DNA from: Dehalobacterium sp040766325 | GTDB taxonomy: Bacteria; Bacillota; Dehalobacteriia; Dehalobacteriales; Dehalobacteriaceae | Assembly (NCBI GenBank): GCA_040766325.1 | Contig: JAXGQR010000011.1 | Location: 54,988 to 118,987, forward strand | DNA length: 64,000 nt | Direction of reading: 5' to 3' | Shown: positions 19,001-26,835 of the stretch, piece by piece | Position numbering within the stretch: the stretch's first letter is position 1 | Layout: every line of letters begins with the position of its first letter | Made by a program: the position numbers and the translations under genes | The notes under the pieces: generated by a model | What the model was told of the DNA's origin: nothing | Seen by the model: the letters and a program-made list of their open reading frames with translations, nothing else | The model's database searches: none

Positions 19001-19250
19001 GTAATGCCTCTCCATTCTCGAAGACTGTCTTGCTGCCATTTGCAGCAGCACCAAGATAATTTGCTACCGTCCCAATATACAAGTCATCTGTAGAAATAGA
19101 CCCATTGGCAATATCAGCATTTATTATGTACTGATTACTTTGACCGGCAGGGCTTACAATATCGTCAGTTGCTGCCAATGCCCCAAAGGATAAACCAAAT
19201 AACATAATGATAGCCAGCAAAATGGATAACCGCGACCTAGTTCTTATCAT
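16065..19250 (-). CDS. Secreted S-layer-anchored protein with CehA/McbA-type PHP metallohydrolase domain
   Basis: 1061 residues. The N-terminus is a signal peptide (basic MIRTRSR, hydrophobic core, cleavage near ALAA). About residues 400-515 contain Ig-like/carboxypeptidase-regulatory-like segments (TGTAYDVSGRKPIANPVVI). From about 525 to 750 is a PHP domain with DPHHHSNKNDAF, TTDHDF and NHPYYSYG, which supply metal-binding histidines, as in CehA/McbA family hydrolases. The C-terminus has three SLH repeats (each with HWA or DWA near the start and GTFKP or FGPND plus TRAE/TREQ), which bind pyruvylated cell-wall polymer. It should be an exported, wall-bound metal-dependent hydrolase, perhaps on a phosphoester or carbamate. 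Substrate is unknown. The ATG follows TAGGAGGG. Confidence 0.88.
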   Translation of the reverse strand: MIRTRSRLSILLAIIMLFGLSFGALAATDDIVSPAGQSNQYIINADIANGSISTDDLYIGTVANYLGAAANGSKTVFENGEALHPHDIIIMNNKVGIVLAVGTRNPWGYPSGSILDAGRVNGAVENKVLKGNVSFGRDTVWSVEFLMNGWDSWSPNNSGVVKFDLVNYDFEAKKEVANGGLPAVRVSRVFQEVADFTFDVVTYYGVGPDNEYVYIFDTVKSNNDVESPSLSNRFSITNKGDDGGAMADLAILTGINTYGKTDRNVFATTLILPGPNLGYVDGKSIGEHPWSRNGGSVGYKELRANYPYAAQEFRIYDEYLFIDDQADTKEVVDFLNKYHALETMKVTGTAYDVSGRKPIANPVVIAQKDDQVFGWFIGEANGTFDFDLPKGDYSIYIESNGFAKGQPISINDGTSQGISLKAGEALAEVTFNIVDKTDKPLWARVEIEGLYPVVRFTGDAVFYAKDENSKGEVVAKVPPGEFTAKIFGEGYYFYSLPLIETYNTKEKTRYTVKIDQELGAPQGWFSTDPHHHSNKNDAFALPEDVIKSLLAAGLDVAFTTDHDFTTNNNESYKYAKKYGMIGYLPSEEISASWAHFNVIPQDMESYRFFLDEKQENNIMDQFANFKYFVKQTHDAGATITANHPYYSYGLFYTNENSQVPGGYDNSFDNIEINACSTDEEHIDTINKAAELWSAYLVGGSVSGAPVTKAHYMLGASDTHDVLYPGIDNSKPGVYNSGKGRTFVFLGDTKGMSIEEVGLATAQAIVKGNSYTSLGPILIPNDEMFGEKYSVDQDADWRFNTSIEVKTLNGVDTILLLSNLGQNTYDYNGQIIKNVLKIDSYNGEKNIMYQIDEAINTDHAWFAIMVIDASEHKMFAISNPYWVDAYGQVTLLLKDIDSHWAKAGIEKLVATQVIKGYQDGTFKPNNNITRAEFASLLVKAFNLSSEQGTVFKDTENHWARDAISTAAGHGIVTGYNAENFGPNDPITREQMAVMIVKTTKLAGGDGVGSFADIESVSDWAMEAVNTISGNNIMSGYEDGTFKPQNKATRAEAVTVIVKSLEL

Positions 19251-19359
19251 TTGACAGTCCCTCCTATTAATTAGAAATTTAATTAGAATTTTTTTGATCC
19301 CTGATCAGCTTATGATGGTGCCCTCCTTTCCTGTTTGAACATTAAAGTAATCTTACTTT

Positions 19360-19485
19360 TTAATTATTAGTAGCAATTTCCTTGCCATTAACTAACTCTA
19401 TTATTAAAATCTTCCCCTCTTTAATAACAGGCTCTCTATCAATATATTGCGATAATTTAGTTTTTAGCAAAAACTTTTCAGTCAC
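19360..19485 (-). CDS. Possible 41-residue ORF or gene remnant
   Basis: An open frame on the minus strand starts at GTG (19483-19485), within the hairpin arm, and ends at TAA (19360-19362). The sequence contains LSQYIDREPVIKEGKILIIE and reads like a globular protein tail. No good ribosome site is seen, so it may be the end of a lost gene. It lies in the leader of the S-layer gene. Function unknown. Confidence 0.25.
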   Translation of the reverse strand: MTEKFLLKTKLSQYIDREPVIKEGKILIIELVNGKEIATNN

Positions 19486-19513
19486 AAATGACTTAATTTA
19501 GTCATTTGTGACT
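19480..19513. repeat. Perfect 14-bp inverted repeat
   Basis: AGTCACAAATGACT (19480-19493) and its exact reverse complement (19500-19513) are separated by six bases. No T run follows on either strand, so it does not look like a classic terminator. It lies between the S-layer gene and the ATPase gene and may be an operator. Confidence 0.7.
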
Positions 19514-19571
19514 CAAAATATAGTTGCGCGCTTGACAAAAAATGTGCTTCGGCCAGATTACGCTACTCATC

Positions 19572-20327
19572 TCAACTTTCGTTTAACAGTTTTTTTATAT
19601 AGCCTTCAGTGTCATTCAGAAACCTTTTTGTTATTTGATAATGATCTGTTTCCTTGTAAGCGATTTTATCCAAGGGACAATGATCAAAATCATAGATAAC
19701 GGCATGAGGAAAGCCCATTAAAATTGGTGAATGAGTAGCAATGATAAATTGGGTATTGCCTTTTTCGATCAATTGATGCATCACAATCAAAAAAGCTAGC
19801 TGCCTTTGGGGTGACAAAGCTGCCTCCGGCTCATCCAACAAATAGATACCTTTTTGATTAAACCGATTCAAAAACAAGGAGAGGAAAGCCTCCCCATGTG
19901 ACTGTTCATTCAAGGATTTTCCTCCGTAAGGCAGGTAAACACTATGTCCACCGCGCCATGGATCTTGAGCTAATTCGTCTAAATACCCGGCAAAATTAAA
20001 AAATGTTTCGGCTCTTAAAAAAAAACCATCTTTAAGCTTCGGCATCCACGATAATGTTAATATCTCTTCTAAAGCAAAATCTGCATCGTTAACCGTGTCA
20101 ACCGCAAATATATTATTTTTGCCCCCACCCTGATACGCAAAACCACATTTATGAGCGATAGCTTCCAGCAAAGTAGATTTTCCGGAACCGTTTTCCCCCA
20201 CAAAAAAAGTCACATCACTTTCAAAGGTAATACTAGTTACCTCAGAAATGGAAGGAATGTTAAAAGGATATTTGTTGCTGTTTGACACCTTAGACCAATC
20301 AAACCGTACTTCTTTTAAATATGGCAA
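19572..20327 (-). CDS. Stand-alone ABC-type AAA ATPase
   Basis: 251-residue ATPase with Walker A GENGSGKSTLLEA (about 45), a Q-loop region, a signature-like SHGEAFLSLF, Walker B GIYLLDEPEAALS and the switch histidine ATHSPIL. It lacks membrane segments and a partner nuclease gene. Such small predicted ATPases occur as single genes with unknown roles, and are sometimes linked to OLD/RecF-like DNA functions. The start is a TTG at 20327 preceded by GGGAGG at eight bases; no better ATG exists. Function beyond ATP binding cannot be given. Confidence 0.82.
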   Translation of the reverse strand: MPYLKEVRFDWSKVSNSNKYPFNIPSISEVTSITFESDVTFFVGENGSGKSTLLEAIAHKCGFAYQGGGKNNIFAVDTVNDADFALEEILTLSWMPKLKDGFFLRAETFFNFAGYLDELAQDPWRGGHSVYLPYGGKSLNEQSHGEAFLSLFLNRFNQKGIYLLDEPEAALSPQRQLAFLIVMHQLIEKGNTQFIIATHSPILMGFPHAVIYDFDHCPLDKIAYKETDHYQITKRFLNDTEGYIKKLLNES

Positions 20328-20422
20328 AATATAACCTCCCTGTTTATCTTTTCAAATTACCAAAAAGATACTTGCAAAGCTAGATGCCAACATACCCTGT
20401 TCTATTGATTAAGATGTACGAT

Positions 20423-20453
20423 AAAAATATGAACAGGTACATTTCCCTGTTCA
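20423..20453 (-). terminator. Terminator after ytvI-like gene
   Basis: On the minus strand TGAACAGG and CCTGTTCA enclose an eight-base loop and are followed by TATTTTTATC. It lies about 43 bp after the stop at 20496. Confidence 0.75.
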
Positions 20454-20495
20454 CTTTATCACATTCATATTTAATAATACGAAAACCCCATAGGT

Positions 20496-21617
20496 TTAAA
20501 ACTTACGATATTTGTTGAGATCTTGAATCAGGATCTTAAATCCTCTAATAATATTGTCAAACATGCCTATACGATAAAGATTTACGATTACTATGCCAAT
20601 GGGAATGGCCACAATCATTCCGATGATGCCGCCAAGTTTATAGCCAATATACAAAAACAGTAAAGTTACCAAAGGGGTGAGCCCGACACTATCTCCTACC
20701 ATTTTAGGTTGTAAGGCATTCTTAACCAGTAGACAGACTGTATATAAAGCCATTAAGAATACGGCATCAAAATAATTGCCTAAAATAAACTCCACTAAAG
20801 CCCAAGGCCACAGAATGAATCCTGTTCCAAATACAGGTAATAAATCTATCAATCCTGTGATAATAGCAATTAACAGCGAATAATTTGTCCCGATAAATTG
20901 AAAGCCGGCAAACATGAAAATAATTATAATAAACATGATTTTGATTTGGGCTTTAAAATATCCACTTACGGCATGTTTAAAATAATGTACTACCATATTA
21001 TATTTTTCTAAAATTGCCTCCGGGATTATTGCTTTTGTTTTATCAATGATAATCTCACGGTCTTTAATGAAAAAATATGCAGAAATAAATACGATTAAGA
21101 TACCTAAAATATATTCTCCAATACTTCTTGCGAAACTAATCGTAGCCTCAGATACTCTTTCGCTGCCGATAAATGAATTGATGGCCTCTTTAAAATGCCC
21201 GGCAACTTGATCTATGGACGCTTGTAAATCTAAAGGTAAAATTCCAAATATTCCGGATAAGTTTTCCCCAACTTGATCTAGTGTTTCATTAATTAACACC
21301 ACAATATTTGGCAAGTCATTGATCAAAGAACTTGTCTGCCCGATGAGAAATTGAATTATTCCATAGATGGCAAAAATAACTCCTGCAATTACCGCAATCA
21401 CAATAATAGCCGAACTATGTTTCCTGACAATTTTTACTCTTTTTTCTAAAAACTTAACTAAAGGATTCGCAATTAGAGCAATAATCCACCCCACAATAAA
21501 GGGTAGAAAAAAGATTAAGACTTTCGGTAGTAAATAAATTAAACATAGTATTACTACTGCGTATATAATCAGACTTATGATTATTTTGAGGTATATATTT
21601 CTATTTTCATTTTGCAT
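20496..21617 (-). CDS. AI-2E/YtvI-type membrane protein, probably sporulation-associated
   Basis: About 373 residues with seven or eight hydrophobic segments and the family's typical plan of an N-terminal pair, a soluble mid-domain (about 90-190) and a C-terminal bundle. The region TGLIDLLPVFGTGFILWPWA matches the conserved signature of the AI-2E transporter superfamily. In spore formers such genes are annotated as the sporulation membrane protein YtvI. I chose the ATG at 21617 (MQNENRNIY) preceded by AGGAGCAACCTT; a longer frame to 21689 would overlap phnX. Transported substrate is unknown. Confidence 0.82.
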   Translation of the reverse strand: MQNENRNIYLKIIISLIIYAVVILCLIYLLPKVLIFFLPFIVGWIIALIANPLVKFLEKRVKIVRKHSSAIIVIAVIAGVIFAIYGIIQFLIGQTSSLINDLPNIVVLINETLDQVGENLSGIFGILPLDLQASIDQVAGHFKEAINSFIGSERVSEATISFARSIGEYILGILIVFISAYFFIKDREIIIDKTKAIIPEAILEKYNMVVHYFKHAVSGYFKAQIKIMFIIIIFMFAGFQFIGTNYSLLIAIITGLIDLLPVFGTGFILWPWALVEFILGNYFDAVFLMALYTVCLLVKNALQPKMVGDSVGLTPLVTLLFLYIGYKLGGIIGMIVAIPIGIVIVNLYRIGMFDNIIRGFKILIQDLNKYRKF

Positions 21618-21669
21618 AAGGTTGCTCCTGATTATATTTTGACTTAACACTAAGATCAACAACCCGTGA

Positions 21670-22455
21670 TTATTTCTCGAGCCTTTCAATTAGTGGCATA
21701 AGCTCACTCATATTTTTAATAACATAATCCGCACCACAGGATTTATATACAGAACCTGCCCGCTCATATTCTTTGTCTTTTTCTTCTTGAGAAAGGGCAT
21801 TAAACTCACTTTCCCTAAGACCCATAACCGAACTGCCTTCAATTACGCCAACAGTGATAAGTCCTGCGTTCTTACCTTCTTTGATATCTGCAACCGTATC
21901 ACCAACCTTGATTACGGAAGAAACATTTAGCAAACCTAAGGCTTCAAAGTTTTTAAAAATCATATAAGGATAAGGCCTGCCAAAATTATTAACAGCGTTT
22001 GGGGAACACCAAAAATCTGGCTTATAACCGTTTTTCTCCGCCTTTGGTACTACTATACTCATCATTTCATCCGTATAACCTGTAGTCGAACCAACTTTAA
22101 TATTTCGTGCACGAAGATCCTCCACAGCCTTTAAAACAAAGGGCTTAGGTTCTGCAAAATCTTGCAAAATATCCATTATGGAGGCTTCGCTGGCAGCATA
22201 GACGGCATCTACATCGTCATTTGTAAAAGTCCTGCCATGGATTTTCAGCCATTCTGTAAAAATCCTCTCCATTTTCATCATCATTTCAATGTGATTCCAT
22301 TTAAGCACTCCCATTGGCTCACGAACTTCCTCAATAGTGGGTGAAACACCAAACCGTTTAAAAGCCTCAATAAATGCTTGCACCGGGGCAAAAGAGCCGA
22401 AATCAATTGTTGTGCCGGCCCAGTCAAAGATAACTGCTTCAATTCTTTTACTCAT
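21670..22455 (-). CDS. phnX: Phosphonoacetaldehyde hydrolase
   Basis: 261-residue HAD-superfamily enzyme that cleaves the C-P bond of phosphonoacetaldehyde to acetaldehyde and phosphate. The nucleophile motif is FDWAGTTIDFG; the cap domain contains LKWNHIEMMM, with the Schiff-base lysine expected of PhnX. The later motifs VGSTTGYTDEMM and KVGDTVADIKEGKNAG are intact. I chose the ATG at 22455 (MSKRIEAV) preceded by GAGGAGATT. The usual partner, 2-aminoethylphosphonate transaminase (phnW), is not adjacent, so the aldehyde must come from a gene elsewhere. It is followed closely by the YtvI-like gene. Confidence 0.92.
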   Translation of the reverse strand: MSKRIEAVIFDWAGTTIDFGSFAPVQAFIEAFKRFGVSPTIEEVREPMGVLKWNHIEMMMKMERIFTEWLKIHGRTFTNDDVDAVYAASEASIMDILQDFAEPKPFVLKAVEDLRARNIKVGSTTGYTDEMMSIVVPKAEKNGYKPDFWCSPNAVNNFGRPYPYMIFKNFEALGLLNVSSVIKVGDTVADIKEGKNAGLITVGVIEGSSVMGLRESEFNALSQEEKDKEYERAGSVYKSCGADYVIKNMSELMPLIERLEK

Positions 22456-22623
22456 TTGCAATCTCCTCACTTAAGAAATTTTTGACACTTGCATTGTTCT
22501 AATAATCACATTTCATCTCGAGGAATTGGTAACCTATTTTTTATTTCTACAATTTTCGCCAACTTCCTTCATGAAATATTTATCCAACAGGAAATTTTCC
22601 TCGGGTCTTAAGTATAATGCAAT

Positions 22624-22656
22624 ATAAAAGAAGGAACAGAGGTTTATCTCTGTTCC
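22624..22656 (-). terminator. Terminator after the LysM-deacetylase gene
   Basis: On the minus strand GGAACAGAG and CTCTGTTCC enclose a short loop and are followed by TTCTTTTAT. It is about 85 bp after the stop at 22741. Confidence 0.75.
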
Positions 22657-22740
22657 AAATTATTTCAGCTTAATTTTCTTATCACAAGAATCCAATCTTA
22701 TAAACATATCTACCATTACAGATATGCCTTTTAAAAGATA

Positions 22741-23835
22741 TTACGGATCCAACACCTCTGTCACTGTCCCAAAATCATATCCCTGGTCCTGCAGTCTTGC
22801 AATAATGGCCGGTAGGGCTTGGGGAGTTTGGGCCGCTGCTTGATGCATAAGAACGATGGCACCCGGTTTGATATTATTGACAACACGATTCGCAATTGCT
22901 TCCACCCCGGGATTTTGCCAATCTAATGAATCTACGGTCCACATAATAGTCAAATAACCTAGGTTGGCAATGACATTCAGGATCATCTGGGTATATTCAC
23001 CGAAAGGAGGTCTGAACAAATAGGGAATTCTCCCTGTAACTGTTCTGATAATGGTACCGGTCCTTAAAATCTGATCGGTCACTTCGTTAACAGTTAATTG
23101 AGGTAAATGAGGGTGGGTGTAACTATGATTACCGATTTCATGGCCGGCGGAGGCAATGTCACGGGCTAATTGAGGATAGTTCTCCAGCCAAATACCGGAG
23201 AGGAAAAATGTCGCTCGCACATTGTTTTGGGCCAAAATATTGAGCAGGGTCGTTGTCTGGTTATCACCGTAGGTAGCATCGAAAGTAAGGGCGACCATCC
23301 TTTTCGCGGGGTTACCCCGGTAAATTGCCTGACCGGTTCCCGGTGCGGCAATATTAAGTACTTGCCCTATTTGTATTACATCAGGGTCTTGAATGTTGTT
23401 TATTCTGATCAAATCAGGCACTGTGGTTCTGAATCTTAGAGCAATGCTGTATAAGGTATCCCCGGGACGTACTACATAAATAATCATACCGGGTTCTCGA
23501 GCATTTTCCGGGAGCAGGAGTTTCGTTCCGGGAAAAATGAGATCCGGGTTGGGAATATTATTTAAGTCCAAAATGCTACGCATCGTAATCCCATAACTTT
23601 GAGCGATTTTTGTGAGTGTGTCCCCAGACTGTACCGTATATATGATACCCCCGGGAGGTGGCCCTCCGGGCGGCTCCATGACCCGGGTTGGAATAATCAG
23701 GCTAGTGCCGGGCATAATCTGGTTCGGGTCAACAATACTATTGACGGAAGCAATCGCCGAGACAGTAGATCCATACTGTCGGGCAATGCCATATAAGGTA
23801 TCGCCCGGCTGGACCGTATATAAAACCTCAGGCAT
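22741..23835 (-). CDS. LysM-polysaccharide deacetylase
   Basis: 364 residues with three LysM repeats (about 3-50, 65-110 and 117-160, each with YTVQPGDTL-type starts) that bind peptidoglycan, then a NodB deacetylase domain (about 178-360). NodB motifs present are TFDATYGDN (motif 1; the common TFDDG is altered), HSYTHPHL (metal histidines), RPPFGEY, and VLMH near the end. It should remove acetyl groups from peptidoglycan in the cell or spore wall. There is no signal peptide: the first LysM begins at residue 4, which is common for spore-cortex or coat proteins of this type. The ATG follows GGGGTGAG. Confidence 0.9.
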   Translation of the reverse strand: MPEVLYTVQPGDTLYGIARQYGSTVSAIASVNSIVDPNQIMPGTSLIIPTRVMEPPGGPPPGGIIYTVQSGDTLTKIAQSYGITMRSILDLNNIPNPDLIFPGTKLLLPENAREPGMIIYVVRPGDTLYSIALRFRTTVPDLIRINNIQDPDVIQIGQVLNIAAPGTGQAIYRGNPAKRMVALTFDATYGDNQTTTLLNILAQNNVRATFFLSGIWLENYPQLARDIASAGHEIGNHSYTHPHLPQLTVNEVTDQILRTGTIIRTVTGRIPYLFRPPFGEYTQMILNVIANLGYLTIMWTVDSLDWQNPGVEAIANRVVNNIKPGAIVLMHQAAAQTPQALPAIIARLQDQGYDFGTVTEVLDP

Positions 23836-23935
23836 TTTTTCTCACCCCGTTCGTCCTGTCATGTGGACATTTTTAATATATTTATGTCATGCCCTGAGGT
23901 TTAATAACCGGTTGTCTTTATTTTTTTCAAATTAA

Positions 23936-24412
23936 TTAAAGACAATACTTACCTGTACAATTTTGGACAACTATTTTAAAAACCGTCACCTTCTTGACTT
24001 CCTGGTCATTAAACAAAAAATCCCGATCCGTCTGGTGCTTCATGATGGCGGACAAGGCCATTTTCTTATCTTCCGGATGATCAAGAAAGACCACCTGCCC
24101 CGTTCCGATGATGCTTTGGTAGAGATAGCCATATTGGCAAGCTGAATCAGCATGGATCAGATCATGAGAACAATCCATCTCAAAACACACTTTTCTATGC
24201 TCCTTTAATGCAGTAATTTTTCTTCCTTCGTTGGCACTATGAAAAAACAGCACAAATTGGTCATTTTCGACGACATAGCCAAAATTCATCGGCACAATAT
24301 AAATCCCGTTTTGATCCTCCAGGCCGATGCGACAAACCTTGCACAGATCAATTATCTGCTTTAGTTCGTTTACACCTGTAACTTCTCTATCTTTTCTACG
24401 CACATCAAGCAC
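23936..24412 (-). CDS. Pyridoxamine 5'-phosphate oxidase-family flavin protein (NimA-like)
   Basis: About 155-158 residues with a split-barrel FMN-binding fold. The segment IYIVPMNFGYVVENDQFVLF and the later EGRKITALKEHRKVCFEMD match the NimA/5-nitroimidazole reductase-like group. These are small FMN proteins that reduce nitro compounds or have unknown redox roles. The start is GTG at 24412 or the in-frame GTG at 24403, which has GGAAGGT at better spacing. It is a monocistron between the deacetylase and divergent eutH. True substrate unknown. Confidence 0.8.
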   Translation of the reverse strand: MLDVRRKDREVTGVNELKQIIDLCKVCRIGLEDQNGIYIVPMNFGYVVENDQFVLFFHSANEGRKITALKEHRKVCFEMDCSHDLIHADSACQYGYLYQSIIGTGQVVFLDHPEDKKMALSAIMKHQTDRDFLFNDQEVKKVTVFKIVVQNCTGKYCL

Positions 24413-24566
24413 CTTCCAATCATTGTAATATTTAATAAATTTGCACTAATATTAACAAAAGCAATCTAGTTTTGAAGGATTATGGCCTTCGAATGAGAAT
24501 TAAACCCATAGTCACCGATATTGCATGATAGATAATTGTATCTTTAAGCAAAAAGGAGTGTTTTAA

Positions 24567-25775
24567 TTGGATATTATAGGTAAATTAATCCTTTATGTGA
24601 TCATGGCTTGTTGTGGGGTTGGAGCCCTTGCTACTATCTTCAGGGAAAATTCCGGTCTGGCCCAGTCATTTCACGATGGTCTTCATGCTATGGCATCTCT
24701 GTTTCTGCCCATTGTAGGAATGATGGTCTCTGTACCTTATTTGGTGGTTGGTGTGGAAAAGATCTTCGGCAGTCTCTTTCGTACTATGGGAGCAGATCCG
24801 GCCATTGCCGCAGCCATGATCATTCCCTCAGATGCCGGTGGTTATGCCCTCTTTCTCGCTCTGGCGCGCAGTCCAGAAATTGTCGTAATTGCTCTAACCG
24901 TGGCCATTATGACCGCTTCCACCATTTCTTTTAACATCCCGGTAGGGTTGTCAATTTTGAAAAAAGAAGACTATCCTTATATGGCCTTGGGCGCTATGAG
25001 CGGATTTTTAGCCATTCCCTTTGGTGTATTTATTACCTGCGTGATTCTGATGATTACAAAACCTGCAGTGCGCACGTCTTTTATTACATCCGGAACACCG
25101 GATTATATTTTACGCATGGATTTGGGCGTCGTTTTAATTAACCTGCTGCCTATCTTTATCTTTTGTGTGATCCTAGCAATCCTTTTGAAACTCTTCCCTC
25201 AGGTTATGATCAAAGGGTTTATGATCTTCGGTAAGGTTCTCCTATCAGTGCTGACATTAATTGCGGCAGCCTCAATCATCGAATATTATACAGGCTTCTT
25301 CACCTGGATATTGGGGTCATGGAACTTTGATCCTATGATGGCTGATGAAAACGAGTCATTCCGCTCCATAGAACTTTTGGGTTCGATCGCAATGATGTTG
25401 ACTGGGGCTTTTCCTATGGTCTATTTGATTCGTAAGTATTTCGGCAAGTATCTGTCCAAGGCCGGTCGTGTCCTAGGGCTAGAAAAGGAAGGCAGCGCAG
25501 GACTGCTGGCAACGATGGCTAATGCAATCGCATTATTTATGATGATCAAGGATATGAAACCGACGGACAAGGTCCTATGCATCGCCTTCACCGTCTGTGG
25601 CGGTTATTGTCTGGGGGACTGGCTCGCTTTCAACGTAAACTTCCAGCCAAATCTGGTGATACCGATCTTTATCGGCCAGGTGAGTGGAGGCATTATCGGC
25701 ATATTTTTCGCAAAGATTTTTGCCATTCCCCAGGTCAAAAAATTGGATATGCAGCACACTAATATTAATATGTGA
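24567..25775 (+). CDS. eutH: EutH-family transporter
   Basis: 402-residue membrane protein with about ten to eleven hydrophobic segments. The sequence GVEKIFGSLFRTMGADPAIA and IIPSDAGGYAL are typical of EutH, the ethanolamine permease. It would bring ethanolamine into the cell. No eutABC or microcompartment genes are adjacent, so the rest of the pathway, if present, lies elsewhere. The start is TTG at 24567 with AAAAAGGAGTG at good spacing; there is no ATG nearby. A short hairpin GAAGG/CCTTC at about 24475-24495 lies upstream, but I cannot call it a regulatory element. Confidence 0.88.
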   Translation: MDIIGKLILYVIMACCGVGALATIFRENSGLAQSFHDGLHAMASLFLPIVGMMVSVPYLVVGVEKIFGSLFRTMGADPAIAAAMIIPSDAGGYALFLALARSPEIVVIALTVAIMTASTISFNIPVGLSILKKEDYPYMALGAMSGFLAIPFGVFITCVILMITKPAVRTSFITSGTPDYILRMDLGVVLINLLPIFIFCVILAILLKLFPQVMIKGFMIFGKVLLSVLTLIAAASIIEYYTGFFTWILGSWNFDPMMADENESFRSIELLGSIAMMLTGAFPMVYLIRKYFGKYLSKAGRVLGLEKEGSAGLLATMANAIALFMMIKDMKPTDKVLCIAFTVCGGYCLGDWLAFNVNFQPNLVIPIFIGQVSGGIIGIFFAKIFAIPQVKKLDMQHTNINM

Positions 25776-25857
25776 CAACATCATTTTTAAGGGATGAAAA
25801 TCTAATTGGGAACATAGTATGAAGTAGGTATCTGATTTAGGTCGGTGAAAACAACAT

Positions 25858-26835
25858 ATGAAGATGGTGAAATATGTTCTGTGCTTTTGTCTGATCCTGC
25901 TTACAGCTTGGGCCGGTCTTGATTACCGGTCAACCCTTTCCCAAGAGGTAATACAAACCTTTCCGGCATTAGTTGATCCGGATGATCCTCTCCTTTATGA
26001 GGGCAAGTCCGAGATTATTCCTTGGTCCGGCTGGTGGTGGCCTTTTTATGAAAAAATGCCGCCCAATCTATATAACCCTAAGGGACCGATTGATAAGTAT
26101 GACCAGGTAAGCATCAACCGTGGTGCGCCTAATCCACGAGCTTTATCCTGGGAAAAGGAAAACCATTATACCAATAGAAGGGATGAAAGTTGGTTTGGCC
26201 ACTGTAATGGTTGGGCTGCTGCTGCTGTCCTTGAGTCCAAACCTCAAAATTCAAGAACAGTAGCCGGGGTTGATTTTGAAGTTAATGATCTTATGGGTTT
26301 ATTATCCGAATGGCACTGGTTTGACTCCGCTGTGGCTTTTTACGGTACCCGTTATGATGATAAAGGCGATAACATCGATGACATTTTTCCCCATGAATTT
26401 CACGCCTTGCTTATTAATTATATTGGTAAACAAGGTTTACCGATAATTTTGGATATCAGCGGGGGGACCTCAGAAAGACTTAATCCCCAGATATCGAATT
26501 TTCCTGCCTATCAATACAAGTTCTCCTATCGCCCCGACGATAGAAACAGTAAAAAGACCCATGTTCATTGCCGCATCTGGTTCACAAATTTCACCCGTCC
26601 CGGAAATCTAGAGTTAAAAACATTTATGGAGGATTATTATTACTGGATTGAAGGTGAGAAGGGGAATCCCACTGCAGGTGCTTGGGAAACCGCCCGGGAG
26701 GGAGGTTGGAATTCCCACGGTGACAGCAGAAAAAAACATCCTGACTTTATGTGGTATCCGGCTGTCGCTAAAAGTCATCCCATCCTGAACCGTTCCCAAT
26801 ATCTTGAGATTGTAGGGCAAGGTGAAAACAGATGA
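25858..26835 (+). CDS. Secreted transglutaminase-elicitor-like protein
   Basis: 325 residues with an N-terminal hydrophobic signal (KYVLCFCLILLTAWAG). The segment WFGHCNGWAAAAVLESKP around residue 112-130 resembles the catalytic cysteine region of the transglutaminase elicitor family (Phytophthora GP42-like). A histidine (KTHVHCRIWF) and acidic residues follow in a plausible order for a Cys-His-Asp triad. It should be exported and may crosslink or cleave glutamine side chains; activity is inferred. The stop overlaps the ATG of the next gene, so the two are cotranscribed and probably work together. Start ATG at 25858 lacks a strong ribosome site (GGTGAAAAC). Confidence 0.62.
   Translation: MKMVKYVLCFCLILLTAWAGLDYRSTLSQEVIQTFPALVDPDDPLLYEGKSEIIPWSGWWWPFYEKMPPNLYNPKGPIDKYDQVSINRGAPNPRALSWEKENHYTNRRDESWFGHCNGWAAAAVLESKPQNSRTVAGVDFEVNDLMGLLSEWHWFDSAVAFYGTRYDDKGDNIDDIFPHEFHALLINYIGKQGLPIILDISGGTSERLNPQISNFPAYQYKFSYRPDDRNSKKTHVHCRIWFTNFTRPGNLELKTFMEDYYYWIEGEKGNPTAGAWETAREGGWNSHGDSRKKHPDFMWYPAVAKSHPILNRSQYLEIVGQGENR

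Noticed and set aside
24475..24495. GAAGG/CCTTC hairpin before eutH as an ANTAR antiterminator site
   Set aside because: It is a single short stem without the paired-hairpin layout and lacks a terminator.
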